Source: Cupriavidus taiwanensis
Lineage (GTDB): Bacteria > Pseudomonadota > Gammaproteobacteria > Burkholderiales > Burkholderiaceae
Reading direction: 5' to 3'
Assembly: GCF_900250115.1 (NCBI RefSeq)
Contig: NZ_LT984804.1
Coordinates: 2,557,301-2,621,300 of the forward strand
Length of the DNA stretch: 64,000 nt
Shown in pieces: positions 50,921 through 60,315 of this stretch (the stretch's first letter is position 1; every line of letters starts with the position of its first letter). A model generated the notes under the pieces. That model searched no databases and was not told the origin of the DNA. It was given only the letters and a program-made list of their open reading frames with translations. Both the position numbers and the translations under genes were made by a program.

Positions 50921-51277
50921 TCAGCCAGCGTCGCGGTCGTGCACCGCACGGCTGTCCGCCGGCGCTTCGGCGCGCGCATCGAGGCCGTAGTCGCGCAGCA
51001 CCTGCGCCACGCGCAGCCGGTAGCCGGCAAACACGCCGCCGCGCCCGGCGGCCTGCGCCTGGCGATGCGCCAGCGTGTTGCGCCAGGCGATCACCGCGGC
51101 CTCGTCGCGGAAGAACGACAGCGACAGCAGCTTGCCGGGATTGGTCAGGCTCTGGAAGCGCTCGACCGAGACAAAGCCATCGATGGCCTCGAGTTGCGGG
51201 CGCAGCTGCGCGGCGATGTCGAGGTAGGTGTCCTGCCGGCCCGGCGCGGGCTCGACTTCGAAAATGACGGCGATCAT
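50921..51277 (-). CDS. ABM-family monooxygenase-like protein
   Basis: The 118-residue protein fits the dimeric alpha/beta-barrel antibiotic-biosynthesis-monooxygenase (ABM) fold: MIAVIFEVEPAPGRQDTYLD at the start, DGFVSVERFQS, LLSLSFFRDEAAVIAWRN. Members include cofactor-free quinone monooxygenases and haem-degrading enzymes, but many are unassigned. It lies 16 bp downstream of the P450 gene, with the permease after it. Confidence 0.88.
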   Translation of the reverse strand: MIAVIFEVEPAPGRQDTYLDIAAQLRPQLEAIDGFVSVERFQSLTNPGKLLSLSFFRDEAAVIAWRNTLAHRQAQAAGRGGVFAGYRLRVAQVLRDYGLDARAEAPADSRAVHDRDAG

Positions 51278-51293
51278 GGTTGCCTCCGTGGGA

Positions 51294-52448
51294 TCAAAGG
51301 AAATGGGGGATGCGCGCGCTCAGCGACGGACGATAGCGGAAGGCGCGCGCCAGCGCAGCCGGCTCGGCGCCCCGCGCGCGCAGCGCCGACACCGTCGCCG
51401 CAGCCAGCGCCTGCGCCAGCCGGTCACCGGGGCAAGCATGGCGGCCGTGGCCGAAAGTCCACGCCCGCGCATCGTCGGCAAGGCCGCTGCACGAAGCCGC
51501 GGCCAGCAGCACCAGTACTGTGTCGCCGGCCTTGGCGGCGTGGCCGCAAAGCTCGCTATCCGCAGCAAGAAATCGGCGCGTATTCTGCACCGGCGGGTCG
51601 TCCTGCGCGACGCGCGCCACCACGCCTTGCAACGGCATCCCGCCGGCCGATGGATTGCGGCCCAGCCACAGCAGAGTATTGCCCGCAAGCCCCGCAGTCG
51701 CTTCGCAGGCCTGGACCAGCAAGCCGATGATATTGGCGGCGACCGCCCGCGCCTCGATGCCGGCGGCCTGTGCCGCATGTTGCAGCGCCGGCAGCGGGCC
51801 ATCAGCCGCTACGCTGCCGGCGAGCGACGAGGCCAGCCACGTGCCCAGCCACCGCGCCGCCCCGGTGCCGGCGCGCACGGTGTCCGCGTCCGCCAGTGGC
51901 GATTGGGCGGCGGCGAAGGCCGCCACCTGCCGCGCGCCCTCGAGCGCCATGCCGCAGTCGCGCGCGAGCGGCAGGCCGAGCACCGCTGCCAAGCTGACAA
52001 CCGGCAAGGCGAACAGCCAGCGATTGACCGACGCGGCCGGCATGGCCGCGTGCGCTGCCTCGCCTGCATCCAGCACCCGGGCCATCGCACCGGCCCGTTG
52101 CGCCGCGACGCCCGGATCCACCGCCGCCAGCATCGGCATCAGCAGCGCCTTGAGCGGCGCATGCGCGGCGCCCTCGTTCATCCGGATCAGCCGGCCGAAC
52201 AGGGCTCCGGCGGCGGTGCCGGCCAGCGCCGGCGGCACCGGCTGCGCGGGCGGACGCACGCGGCAGTCGGGATGGGCCAGCAGCGCCGCCACTTCGCGCG
52301 GCCCGGCGGCCACCCACAAGCCCAGGCGCGGCTCCTGGAAGAAAGGCCGGGTGGCGGCCAGTTCACGGTAGTAGGGATAGGGGTCGGGATGCGTGACGGC
52401 GCTGAGCGGGTCGATCCCGGTGAAGTTAGCGGTGATGGTCTCTGGCAT
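51294..52448 (-). CDS. Cytochrome P450 lacking the ExxR motif
   Basis: The 384-residue soluble P450 has the haem-ligand loop FGHGRHACPG with the axial Cys and an I-helix stretch VQACEATAGL in place of the usual AGxxT. In the K-helix, where ExxR normally precedes PPV, the sequence reads RVAQDDPPVQNTRR, so both the Glu and the Arg of ExxR are replaced (Arg and Gln). Only a few P450 families, such as Streptomyces CYP157, are known to lack ExxR. The protein starts at ATG 52448. It heads an apparent operon with an ABM monooxygenase and a permease. Substrate unknown. Confidence 0.9.
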   Translation of the reverse strand: MPETITANFTGIDPLSAVTHPDPYPYYRELAATRPFFQEPRLGLWVAAGPREVAALLAHPDCRVRPPAQPVPPALAGTAAGALFGRLIRMNEGAAHAPLKALLMPMLAAVDPGVAAQRAGAMARVLDAGEAAHAAMPAASVNRWLFALPVVSLAAVLGLPLARDCGMALEGARQVAAFAAAQSPLADADTVRAGTGAARWLGTWLASSLAGSVAADGPLPALQHAAQAAGIEARAVAANIIGLLVQACEATAGLAGNTLLWLGRNPSAGGMPLQGVVARVAQDDPPVQNTRRFLAADSELCGHAAKAGDTVLVLLAAASCSGLADDARAWTFGHGRHACPGDRLAQALAAATVSALRARGAEPAALARAFRYRPSLSARIPHFL

Positions 52449-52662
52449 GGCGGCGCGAATCGCATGTGTTGGCGGGCTGCGCCGCAAGCTCGGGCGCACA
52501 TCGGCATCATGCCGCCGCGGCCGGGCCGGAAGCTTCACGGTGGCGTGAAGGGTCGAATGCAGGCAGCCACGCTGCGGGCCGGCGCCTGGTTGTATATGCT
52601 TTGAGCATGGCGTGCCGGGCGCCTTGCGCGGCCACGCCCTACCAGGTACGGCGGGTGACGAC

Positions 52663-53058
52663 ATGAAGCGTGTTCACGCAGTGGTTGTGGCCGGCCTCAT
52701 GTTGACGGCGTGCGTCTCCACCGGCGTCGACGTGAAGCCCGAGCACATGTCGAACTTCCTGCCCGGCTTCTCCACGCTTGGCGACGTCACCTCGCAGCTC
52801 GGCCCGCCTTCGTCGCAGGCAACGTTGCGCGACGGCTCGACCATCCTGGTCTACTCGTTCGCCACCTCGCATCCCCACCCCGAGAGCTTCATCCCCATCA
52901 TCGGGCCGTTGTTTGCGGGCGGCGCGATCCGCGCTTCGACGGTGCTGTTCGAGTTCGACCCGAACGGAGTCCTCACCAGCCAGCGCCGCACCTCCTCGAG
53001 CGGAGTCTCGGGATGGAGCGTGCTGACGCCCGGCGCGCTGCCCGGCACGCCGCAATAG
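52663..53058 (+). CDS. Small BamE/SmpA-like lipoprotein
   Basis: The 131-residue protein starts at ATG 52663 and has a short lipoprotein signal (LMLTAC, Cys17). The mature part has the SmpA/OmlA-like pattern: STLGDVTSQLGPPSSQATLRDGSTILVYSF, two helices and a sheet with TVLFEFDPNGVLT. It resembles the stand-alone BamE-like lipoproteins that are frequent in beta-proteobacteria and is not the BAM-complex gene. Function unknown. Confidence 0.8.
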   Translation: MKRVHAVVVAGLMLTACVSTGVDVKPEHMSNFLPGFSTLGDVTSQLGPPSSQATLRDGSTILVYSFATSHPHPESFIPIIGPLFAGGAIRASTVLFEFDPNGVLTSQRRTSSSGVSGWSVLTPGALPGTPQ

Positions 53059-53074
53059 CCGCCGGGCGCGCTCG

Positions 53075-56000
53075 TCACCTCTCCATCGCCGCCACCTGCC
53101 CATCGGCGCGCGCCGCCGCCGGCGCATCGTTGCGATGCGCCAGCCGGTACAGCACCGGCAGCACCAGCAGCGTCAGCGCCGTCGACGACAGGATGCCGCC
53201 GATCACCACCGTCGCCAGCGGGCGCTGCACCTCGGCGCCGGTGCCGGTGGCCAGCGCCATCGGGACGAAGCCGAGCGAGGCCACCAGCGCCGTCATCAGC
53301 ACCGGGCGCAGGCGCGTCAGCGCGCCCTCGCGGATGGCGTGGTCCAGGCCATGGCCGGCTTCGCGCAGCGAGCGGATGAACGACAGCATCACCAGCCCGT
53401 TGAGCACCGCGACCCCGCACAGCGCGATAAAGCCCACCGCCGCCGAGATCGACAGCGGGATGCCGCGCAGCCACAGCGCCAGGATGCCGCCGGTCAGCGC
53501 GAACGGAATGCCGGTGAAGACCAGCAGCCCGTCCTTGACGTTGCCGAACATGGCGAACAGCAGCACGAACACCAGTCCCAGCGCCAGCGGCACCACCACG
53601 CGCAGCCGCGCGGTGGCGGACTGCAACTGCTCGAAGGTCCCGCCCCAGCTGGTCCAGTAGCCGGCGGGGATGGCCACGCGCGCGCGGATGGCGGCCTCGG
53701 CCTCGGGCACGAAGCTGCCGATATCGCGCCCGCGCACATTGGCACTGACCACGATGCGGCGCTTGCCGTTCTCGCGCGAGACCTGGTTGGGGCCCGGCGC
53801 CATCTCCACGCTGGCGACCTCGCTCAGCGGGATATAGCTGGTGCGCGCCCCGGCTTCCCTGGGCAGCGCCACTGGCAGGCGCCGCAGTGCGTCCACGTCG
53901 GCGCGCACGGCCTCGGGCAGGCGCACCACGATATCGAAGCGCCGGTCGCCGCTGAAGAAGGTGCCGGACACCTTGCCGCCGATGCCGATCGACACCGCGT
54001 CCTGGATATCGCTCAGGTTCAGCCCGTAGCGTGCGGCCTGGTTGCGGTCGATCTGCACCGTCAGCATCGGCAGCCCGGTGGTCTGCTCGACCTTGACCTC
54101 GGCCGCACCGGGAATGCCCTGCAGCACCGCGGCGATGCGCCCGGCGGTCTGCTCCAGCACGGCGTTGTCGTCGCCGAACACCTTGACCGCCACGTCCGAG
54201 CGCACCCCCGAGATCAGCTCGTTGAAGCGCAGCTGGATCGGTTGCGAGAACTCGTAGTTGTTGCCCGGCAGTTTGCCGACTTCAGCCCGGATCGCGGCGA
54301 TCAGCGCGTCGCGCGTGCGACGCGGCTCGGGCCATTGCGACTCGGGCTTGAGCATGATGTAGCCGTCCGAGATGTTCGGCGGCATCGGGTCCGAGGCAAT
54401 CTCCGCGGTGCCGGTGCGGGCAAAGATGCGCTCGATCTCGGGGAACCTGGCTTTCAGCGCGGTTTCGACCTGCTGCTGCATCGCCACCGATTGCGTCAGG
54501 CTGGTGCCGGGTATGCGCAGCGCCTGCACCGCAAGGTCGCCTTCGTTGAGGCTGGGCACGAATTCGCTGCCCAGGCGCGTGGCGATCGCCAGGCACAGCA
54601 CCACGGCCACTCCGGCACCGGCCAGCACCACCGGCGTCGCAGCCAGCGCGCGCTCCAGCAGCACCGCGTAGCGGCGGCGCGCCCACGCCATCAGCCGGTT
54701 CTCGCGCTCGGCCACGCGGTTGCCGATAAACAGCGCCACCGCCGCGGGCACGAAGGTCACCGACAGCACCATCGCCCCCAGCAGCGCCAGCACCACGGTA
54801 AAGGCCATCGGATGGAACATCTTGCCCTCGACCCCGGTGAGCGCAAAGATCGGCAGGTACACCACCATGATGATCAGCTGGCCGTACAGCAGCGGGCGGC
54901 GCGCCTCGCGCGCGGCGGCAAAGACTTCCTGCAGGCGTTCGGCGCGCGTGAGCGCGCGCCCCTGGCTGGCCTGCGCATGCGCCAGCCGGCGCACGCAGTT
55001 CTCGACGATCACCACCGCGCCGTCGACGATGATGCCGAAGTCCAGCGCGCCCAGGCTCATCAGGTTGGCGCTGATGCGGTAGTGAACCATGCCGGTGAAG
55101 GTGAACAGCATCGACAGCGGGATCACCAGCGCGGTGATCAGCGCCGCGCGCAGGTTGCCCAGGAACAGGAACAGGATGGCGATCACCAGCACCGCGCCTT
55201 CCAGCAGGTTCTGCTTGACCGTGGCGATGGCCTTGTCGACCAGCGTGGTGCGGTCGTACACGGTGACGGCCTTCACCCCCGTCGGCAGGGTGCGGTTGAT
55301 CTCGGCCATCTTGCGGTCCACCGCCTGCGACACCGCGCGGCTGTTCTCGCCGATCAGCATGAACACGGTGCCCAGCACCACCTCGCGGCCGTTCTCGGTG
55401 GCCGCGCCGGTGCGCAGCTCGCCGCCGGTCTGCACCGTGGCCACGTCGCGCACGCGGATCGGCTGGCCCTGCGCGTTGCCGACGATCACCTCGCCGATCT
55501 CTTCGAGCGAGCGCACCTGGCCCGGCACGCGCACCAGGTATTGCTCGCCGCGACGCTCGATATAGCCCGCGCCGACGTTGTCGTTGTTCTTCTCCAGCGC
55601 GCCGACCACATCGGCCAGCGCCAGCCCGTACGACGCCATGCGTTCCAGGTCCGGCGCCACCACGTAGGCGCGCGCATGGCCGCCGATGGCGTTGACCTCG
55701 GTCACCCCCGGCACGTTGCGCAGCTGGGGCCTGATCACCCAGTCCTGGATCTCGCGCAGGTCGGACAGCGTGTAGGCGGCGCCATCGGGCTTGCGCGCGC
55801 CGGGCTCGGCCTCGACCGTCCACAGGTAGATCTCGCCCAGCCCGGTCGAGATCGGGCCCATCGCGGGCGTGATGCCGGGCGGCAGCTGGTCGCGCGCCTC
55901 CTGGATGCGCTGGTTGACCAGCTGGCGCGCAAAGTGGATATCGGTGCCGTCGCGGAAGATCACCGTCACCTGCGACAGCCCGTAGCGCGACAGCGAGCGG

Positions 56001-56245
56001 GTCTGCTCCAGGCCGGGCAGGCCCGCCATCACGGTCTCGACCGGGTAGGTGATGCGCTGCTCGGTCTCCAGCGGCGAATAGCCGGGCGCGGCGGTGTTGA
56101 TCTGCACCTGCACGTTGGTGATATCGGGCACCGCGTCGATCGGCAGCCGGGTGTAGCTGTACAGACCCAGCGCGGCCATGCCCAGCACCGCCAGCAGCAC
56201 CAGCCAGCGTTGCGCGATGGCAAAGCGGATCAGGCGTTCGAACAT
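53075..56245 (-). CDS. czcA: CzcA-type heavy-metal RND efflux pump
   Basis: CzcA-type proteins are the inner-membrane RND proton antiporters that expel Co, Zn and Cd through the CzcCBA channel. The 1056-residue protein starts at ATG 56245 with GGGAGG upstream. It carries the HME-RND proton-relay motif LGALDFGIIVDGAVVIVEN in TM4, twelve expected membrane helices and two large periplasmic loops (NVQVQINTAAPGYSPLETEQ). The substrate group (Zn/Cd/Co versus Ni/Co) cannot be settled by eye. It is the last gene of a czcI-C-B-A operon, 13 bp after czcB. Confidence 0.95.
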   Translation of the reverse strand: MFERLIRFAIAQRWLVLLAVLGMAALGLYSYTRLPIDAVPDITNVQVQINTAAPGYSPLETEQRITYPVETVMAGLPGLEQTRSLSRYGLSQVTVIFRDGTDIHFARQLVNQRIQEARDQLPPGITPAMGPISTGLGEIYLWTVEAEPGARKPDGAAYTLSDLREIQDWVIRPQLRNVPGVTEVNAIGGHARAYVVAPDLERMASYGLALADVVGALEKNNDNVGAGYIERRGEQYLVRVPGQVRSLEEIGEVIVGNAQGQPIRVRDVATVQTGGELRTGAATENGREVVLGTVFMLIGENSRAVSQAVDRKMAEINRTLPTGVKAVTVYDRTTLVDKAIATVKQNLLEGAVLVIAILFLFLGNLRAALITALVIPLSMLFTFTGMVHYRISANLMSLGALDFGIIVDGAVVIVENCVRRLAHAQASQGRALTRAERLQEVFAAAREARRPLLYGQLIIMVVYLPIFALTGVEGKMFHPMAFTVVLALLGAMVLSVTFVPAAVALFIGNRVAERENRLMAWARRRYAVLLERALAATPVVLAGAGVAVVLCLAIATRLGSEFVPSLNEGDLAVQALRIPGTSLTQSVAMQQQVETALKARFPEIERIFARTGTAEIASDPMPPNISDGYIMLKPESQWPEPRRTRDALIAAIRAEVGKLPGNNYEFSQPIQLRFNELISGVRSDVAVKVFGDDNAVLEQTAGRIAAVLQGIPGAAEVKVEQTTGLPMLTVQIDRNQAARYGLNLSDIQDAVSIGIGGKVSGTFFSGDRRFDIVVRLPEAVRADVDALRRLPVALPREAGARTSYIPLSEVASVEMAPGPNQVSRENGKRRIVVSANVRGRDIGSFVPEAEAAIRARVAIPAGYWTSWGGTFEQLQSATARLRVVVPLALGLVFVLLFAMFGNVKDGLLVFTGIPFALTGGILALWLRGIPLSISAAVGFIALCGVAVLNGLVMLSFIRSLREAGHGLDHAIREGALTRLRPVLMTALVASLGFVPMALATGTGAEVQRPLATVVIGGILSSTALTLLVLPVLYRLAHRNDAPAAARADGQVAAMER

Positions 56246-56258
56246 GCGCGCCTCCCGC

Positions 56259-57542
56259 TCAGTGCTCATGCCCGGCGCTGGCTTTGCCCAGCTCGGACTT
56301 GAGGATGAAGCTGTTGGCCGCGGCGTAGCGCGCGCCGGCCTGCAGGCCGCGGGCCACCTCGACCAGTTTGCCGTCGCTGCGCCCGGTCTGGACCGGCTGC
56401 ACCGCAAACCCGTCCGGCACCGCGACAAACACCACGCTCTGGCCGTCGACCTGCTGCACCGCGTCGGCCGCCACCGTCACCGGCACCTGCTCCGGCGCGC
56501 CGCGCACGCTGACCGTGACGAACAGCCCCGGCCGCCACGCCATGCCCGGATTGGCCAGCGTCACGCGCGCCTTGGCGGTGCGGGTCTGCTCGCCCAGCAA
56601 GGCGCCGACGTAGGACACCTTGCCTTCGGACTGGGTTGCGGAAGCGCTGGAGCGCACCGTGACCGCTTCGCCCACGCGCACGCGGTCCAGGTCGCGCGCG
56701 GACACCACGAACTCGGCCCATACCGAACTCAAATCCGAGACCGTGAAGACGCTGGCATCTTCCTTGACCGCTTCGCCCAGCGCCAGGTGCTTCTCGACCA
56801 CGATGCCGTCGAACGGCGCGCGCAGCGCGAACTGGTTCAGCGCGCCGCCGGCGCCGCCGCGCTCGGCGGCGCCGATCGCGGTGAGCTTCTGGCGCGCGTT
56901 CTGCACCGCGATCTGCGCCTCCTCCAGCGCGGTGCGCGCCTGCTGGTAGTCCTGCTCGGCGGAGATCTTCTCCTGCCACAGCGTCTTCTCGCGCGCATAG
57001 GTGGCCCGCGCCAGCGCCTCGCGCTTCTGCGCGGCCAGCAGTTCGCTGCGCTGCTCCGCCACCGAGGTGCTGGCAATCAGCGCCAGCACCTCGCCCTTGC
57101 GCACCGGCTGGCCAAGGTTGGCCGGCACCGCCTGCGCCACCCCCGCGACGCGCGGCACCACGTGCGCGGTGCGGTCGTCGTTGAAGCGGATCTCGCCGGG
57201 GAAGTCGACGCTGCTGCGCAGCGCCGCGGCGGCGGCGGTGGCCATGCCAATGCCCGCCTGTTCGATCTGCGCGGGCGTCAGCGCGATCACGTGCGGCTTG
57301 CCTTCGGCTTGCGGTCGCACCGCCGGCGCGCTGGCGTCGGCATGCGCGCCCGCCTTGGTCTCCGCCTTGCCTCCTTCCTCGCCGTGCTCGTGCCCGTGCT
57401 CGTCGCCGTGTCCGGCATGCCCGTGCGCGGCCTCGCCGCCGGCGCCGCCGCCCTTGCCGGTAAGCAGGATCGCGGCGCCGCCCAGCAGCCCCGCGACCAG
57501 GATGGCCACCACGGCGGCCCGTTGTTGCTTGCTCATTGCCAT
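56259..57542 (-). CDS. czcB: CzcB-type periplasmic adaptor
   Basis: This is the membrane-fusion subunit of the efflux complex. The 427-residue protein has an N-terminal membrane anchor (VVAILVAGLLGGAAILL), then a His/Gly/Glu-rich segment (HGHAGHGDEHGHEHGEE) that should bind metal, then barrel-sandwich and hairpin domains (VPRVAGVAQAV, REKTLWQEKISAEQDYQQAR, LRAPFDGIVVEKHLALGE). The His-rich stretch suits zinc or cadmium. The start ATG 57542 lies 16 bp after czcC. Confidence 0.94.
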   Translation of the reverse strand: MAMSKQQRAAVVAILVAGLLGGAAILLTGKGGGAGGEAAHGHAGHGDEHGHEHGEEGGKAETKAGAHADASAPAVRPQAEGKPHVIALTPAQIEQAGIGMATAAAAALRSSVDFPGEIRFNDDRTAHVVPRVAGVAQAVPANLGQPVRKGEVLALIASTSVAEQRSELLAAQKREALARATYAREKTLWQEKISAEQDYQQARTALEEAQIAVQNARQKLTAIGAAERGGAGGALNQFALRAPFDGIVVEKHLALGEAVKEDASVFTVSDLSSVWAEFVVSARDLDRVRVGEAVTVRSSASATQSEGKVSYVGALLGEQTRTAKARVTLANPGMAWRPGLFVTVSVRGAPEQVPVTVAADAVQQVDGQSVVFVAVPDGFAVQPVQTGRSDGKLVEVARGLQAGARYAAANSFILKSELGKASAGHEH

Positions 57543-57558
57543 GTCTGCAGCTTCCGTA

Positions 57559-58830
57559 TCAGTGTCCGAGGATGCGGTCGATGCTGGCCGCCGCGTCATA
57601 GGTGCGGGCCAGCACGTCCAGGTAGCGGATGCGCGCCTGGAACAGCGTGCGCTGGGCGTCCAGCACGTCGAGGAAATTGAACTTGCCGGCCTCGAACCCG
57701 CGCGACGCGGCGGCGTAGGCCTGTTCCGCCGCCGGCAGCACCGAGGCCTGCAGCGTCTGCGCCGCGGCGCGCGACACCGACAGCTGCGTCGAAGCCTGCT
57801 GCAGTTCGCCCTGCAGGCGCACGCGCGTGGCGGCGTGCGCGTCCTGCGCGCGGTCGGCACGGCGCAGCGCCGCGTACAGGTTGCCCTGGTTGCGGTCGAA
57901 CAGCGGCAGCGGAATCGCCACGCCCAGCACCGCCATGTTGCGGTTGGCCTCGTTGTCGCGCTTGGCGCCCAGGCTCACGGTCACGTCGGGATACTGGCGG
58001 CTGCGCTGCACCGCCACTTCGGCACGGCTGCGCTCCGCCGTCAGGCGGCTGGCCTCGAGCAGCGGCGAGTCCGCCAGCGCGGCCTGCAACGCCGCCGGCG
58101 CGGGCCGCGACGGCAGCGCATCAAGATCGCCCTGCGCCTGCGCAAAGCGCGGCACGCTTTCGCCCCACAGCGCCGCCAGCGACTGCCGCGCGGTCTGCAG
58201 CGCGCCGGTGGCCTCGGCCAGCTCCAGCTCGGCGTTAGCCTGCTCCACCCTGGCGCGCGTGGCTTCGAGCGGCGCCACCTTGCCGGCGGCCACGCGCCGG
58301 CCGGCGGCGTCGGCGGCCTGGCCGGCGATGCCGAGCGAGCCTTCGGCCAGCCGCACGCGCTCCTGCGCCACCAGCACGCCGAAGAAGCGCGCGATCACCG
58401 CGGCGCGCAGCTCGGCCCGGGTGCTGCCCAGCTCGGCCTGCGCCAGTTCGCGCCCGCGCTCGGCCAGGCCGATGCGCGCGGCGCGCTTGCCGCCGAGCTC
58501 GAGCGGCAGGTTGACCTGGCCGGTGGTCGAGCGCGACGCCTTGCGCGTGTCTTCCATCGACACCGCCAGCTCCGGATTGGGCAGCACGCGCGACTGGATC
58601 AGGTCGCCTTCGGTGGCGTCGAGTTCCTTGCCGGCGGCGGACAGCGTGAAGCTGCCGGCCTCAGCCAGCGCCAGCGCGGCATCGAGAGTCAGGATCCCGG
58701 CCGGCTGCGTTGGGCCGGCCGGCACGGGAGCCGAGGGCAACGCCACGGCGGGGGCCGGCGTCTGCGCGACGCCGGGGAAAGGGCTGGATAGCACGGCTGC
58801 CAGCCCGAGCGGCAGCAAAAGTCTTCGCAT
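57559..58830 (-). CDS. czcC: CzcC-type outer-membrane efflux channel
   Basis: This is the TolC-like outer-membrane channel of the complex. The 423-residue protein has a signal peptide ending SPFPGVAQ and the two-repeat TolC/OEP helical pattern (LTLDAALALAEAGSFTL, RVLPNPELAVSMEDTRK, QVNLPLELGGKRAARI). The length is normal. It is separated from czcI by 120 bp and precedes czcB. Confidence 0.94.
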   Translation of the reverse strand: MRRLLLPLGLAAVLSSPFPGVAQTPAPAVALPSAPVPAGPTQPAGILTLDAALALAEAGSFTLSAAGKELDATEGDLIQSRVLPNPELAVSMEDTRKASRSTTGQVNLPLELGGKRAARIGLAERGRELAQAELGSTRAELRAAVIARFFGVLVAQERVRLAEGSLGIAGQAADAAGRRVAAGKVAPLEATRARVEQANAELELAEATGALQTARQSLAALWGESVPRFAQAQGDLDALPSRPAPAALQAALADSPLLEASRLTAERSRAEVAVQRSRQYPDVTVSLGAKRDNEANRNMAVLGVAIPLPLFDRNQGNLYAALRRADRAQDAHAATRVRLQGELQQASTQLSVSRAAAQTLQASVLPAAEQAYAAASRGFEAGKFNFLDVLDAQRTLFQARIRYLDVLARTYDAAASIDRILGH

Positions 58831-58950
58831 CGAATTGCACCAGAAGAAAACCGGGGAAATTCGGCGAGACGCCCGGCGTCATGCGCTCATGACGCACCAG
58901 CAGGCGATCGGAACTCGATCGGGAAAGCGGGGGAAGCGTCGTCTCGCCGG

Positions 58951-59325
58951 CTAAGCGAGACTTGGCCACTGCGGACGGTCGGGCGCCCTTGCGCTGTGCG
59001 AGGAGAAGCGGGGCTGCGGCAGCGGCGGCGCCAGTTCCACGCGGTGCAGGGCGGACACGTCCTGCGCATCCGCCGGCGCGAAGGGCAGCGAGGCGATATG
59101 GCAGACGCCGCAGTCGGGATCGGCCAGATTGAGCTTGGCCTTCTCCTGCGCAGGGTCGGCAGGCTGGTCCTGCTTGCTGCTGCCGGCCTGGTGCCGGTGC
59201 TCATGGTGGCCGAAATGCGCCTTGGCCGACAGCGCGACCTCGTGCCCGCAATACGCGGCGGCTCCCGCCCAGGCGAACTGGAGCGGCAGGACGAGCACAA
59301 GGAGGACGAGGAGGAGCCGTTGCAT
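58951..59325 (-). CDS. czcI: CzcI-like metal-resistance protein
   Basis: The 124-residue exported protein has a signal peptide (LLLVLLVLVLPLQFAWA) followed by HEVALSAKAHFGHHEHRHQAGSS, a His-rich segment, and CGVCHIASLPFAP. The size, Cys/His content and position before czcCBA match CzcI, thought to have a regulatory role in czc induction. The start is ATG 59325. Confidence 0.88.
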   Translation of the reverse strand: MQRLLLVLLVLVLPLQFAWAGAAAYCGHEVALSAKAHFGHHEHRHQAGSSKQDQPADPAQEKAKLNLADPDCGVCHIASLPFAPADAQDVSALHRVELAPPLPQPRFSSHSARAPDRPQWPSLA

Positions 59326-59601
59326 GAATCGTGAGAGCGGCGCTGCCGCGATGACGACAGGGGCGCGGCAGCGAGCCGCAAGTTTAACCGAGGCGCGGCG
59401 GGCATTCCGGCAATGCGGTCATTACATTTGCGTCATGGCATCGGCGCCCACTGCCTTGGTCTTTTGTTCAGTATTTTTGAATAAATCATCCGGCAATATC
59501 CCCGCATTGCCGGGCCGTTGACTCCTATAGTTCCGTACATGAACGGCACGCACACAAAGCAAAGCCTTCTGACAAATTCAACAAACTAACGGAGAACCAC
59601 C

Positions 59602-59982
59602 ATGACCAAGACCGCCCGCCTCGCTTCCGCCCTGCTCCTGACCCTGGCCGCGCTGGGCGCCGCCCAGGCTGCCACCGCCGGCGAAGCGCTGCCCGGCGAC
59701 AAGTACGGCTACAACTTCCGCAGCACCGTGCCGGGCGACAAGTATGGTTATGAATTCCGCAGCCACGACGCCTTTACCGACGGCGCCCGCGCCGGCAAGG
59801 CCGATCCCTTCACCGACGGTGCCCGCACTGGCAAGGCGGATCCCTTCACCGACGGCGCCCGCACCCTGGCAGGGCTGGACCGCAGCGGCGTGTCGGCATC
59901 GCCCGCGCGCAGCTTCGACCCCTTTACCGAAGGCAGCCGTGCCGGCAAGTTCGACCCCTACGGCGAAGGCGCCCGCGCCTGA
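59602..59982 (+). CDS. Secreted protein with two short repeat types
   Basis: The 126-residue protein has a signal peptide cut near residue 23 (AAQA). The mature part is nearly all repeats: PGDKYGYNFRS and PGDKYGYEFRS (31-41 and 44-54), then copies of D-[AP]-F-T-D-G-A-R-x-G-K (56-66, 68-78, 79-87, 106-116) and a last DPYGEGARA. There are no cysteines. The start at ATG 59602 follows ACGGAGAACCACC. A terminator follows at 60022. No family is recognised. Confidence 0.85.
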   Translation: MTKTARLASALLLTLAALGAAQAATAGEALPGDKYGYNFRSTVPGDKYGYEFRSHDAFTDGARAGKADPFTDGARTGKADPFTDGARTLAGLDRSGVSASPARSFDPFTEGSRAGKFDPYGEGARA

Positions 59983-60021
59983 GCGGCCAACGCCTGGCGC
60001 CAGCGAGACCACCAGCAGGAA

Positions 60022-60045
60022 GGCCAGCGCCAGCGCTGGCCTTTT
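60022..60045. terminator. Bidirectional terminator
   Basis: GGCCAGCG-CCAG-CGCTGGCC, a perfect 8-bp stem followed by TTTT on the plus strand, between the convergent repeat-protein and anti-sigma genes. Confidence 0.8.
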
Positions 60046-60046
60046 G

Positions 60047-60262
60047 TCATTCGTCTCGCCCCAGCCTGTGCATGGCTTCGCGCAGCGTGCGCATCTGCGC
60101 GCTGAAGCGGGTGCAGGCATCGCAGATCGCCAGATGCGAGCGCATGCGCAGCCGCTCCGCCCAGGACAGCGGCAGGTCCAGGCTCTTCATGGTCAGGTGA
60201 TGGACCTCTTCGCAGTCCGGCAGCAGCCGGCGCGGCGGGCGGGAAGGTGGCGTTTCCGGCAT
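60047..60262 (-). CDS. Zinc-finger anti-sigma factor
   Basis: The 71-residue cytoplasmic protein has the zinc-binding anti-sigma pattern HLAICDACTRF (HxxxCxxC) preceded by a helix with LPDCEEVHHLTMKSLD. It has no membrane segment, so it acts in the cytosol, probably as a redox-sensitive ZAS-type binder of the ECF sigma factor encoded 53 bp upstream on the same strand. The start ATG 60262 gives the usual small size. Confidence 0.85.
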   Translation of the reverse strand: MPETPPSRPPRRLLPDCEEVHHLTMKSLDLPLSWAERLRMRSHLAICDACTRFSAQMRTLREAMHRLGRDE

Positions 60263-60315
60263 GTTGGTCGGTGGCGGCTCGGCGGCGGTTCGGTGGCGTG
60301 GGCGCGGCGTCGGGC

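Noticed and set aside
53135..56302. Plus-strand open frame of over 1000 codons opposite czcA
   Set aside because: Composition (His, Gln, Arg, Gly) is that of antisense frames in GC-rich genes; czcA itself is unmistakable.
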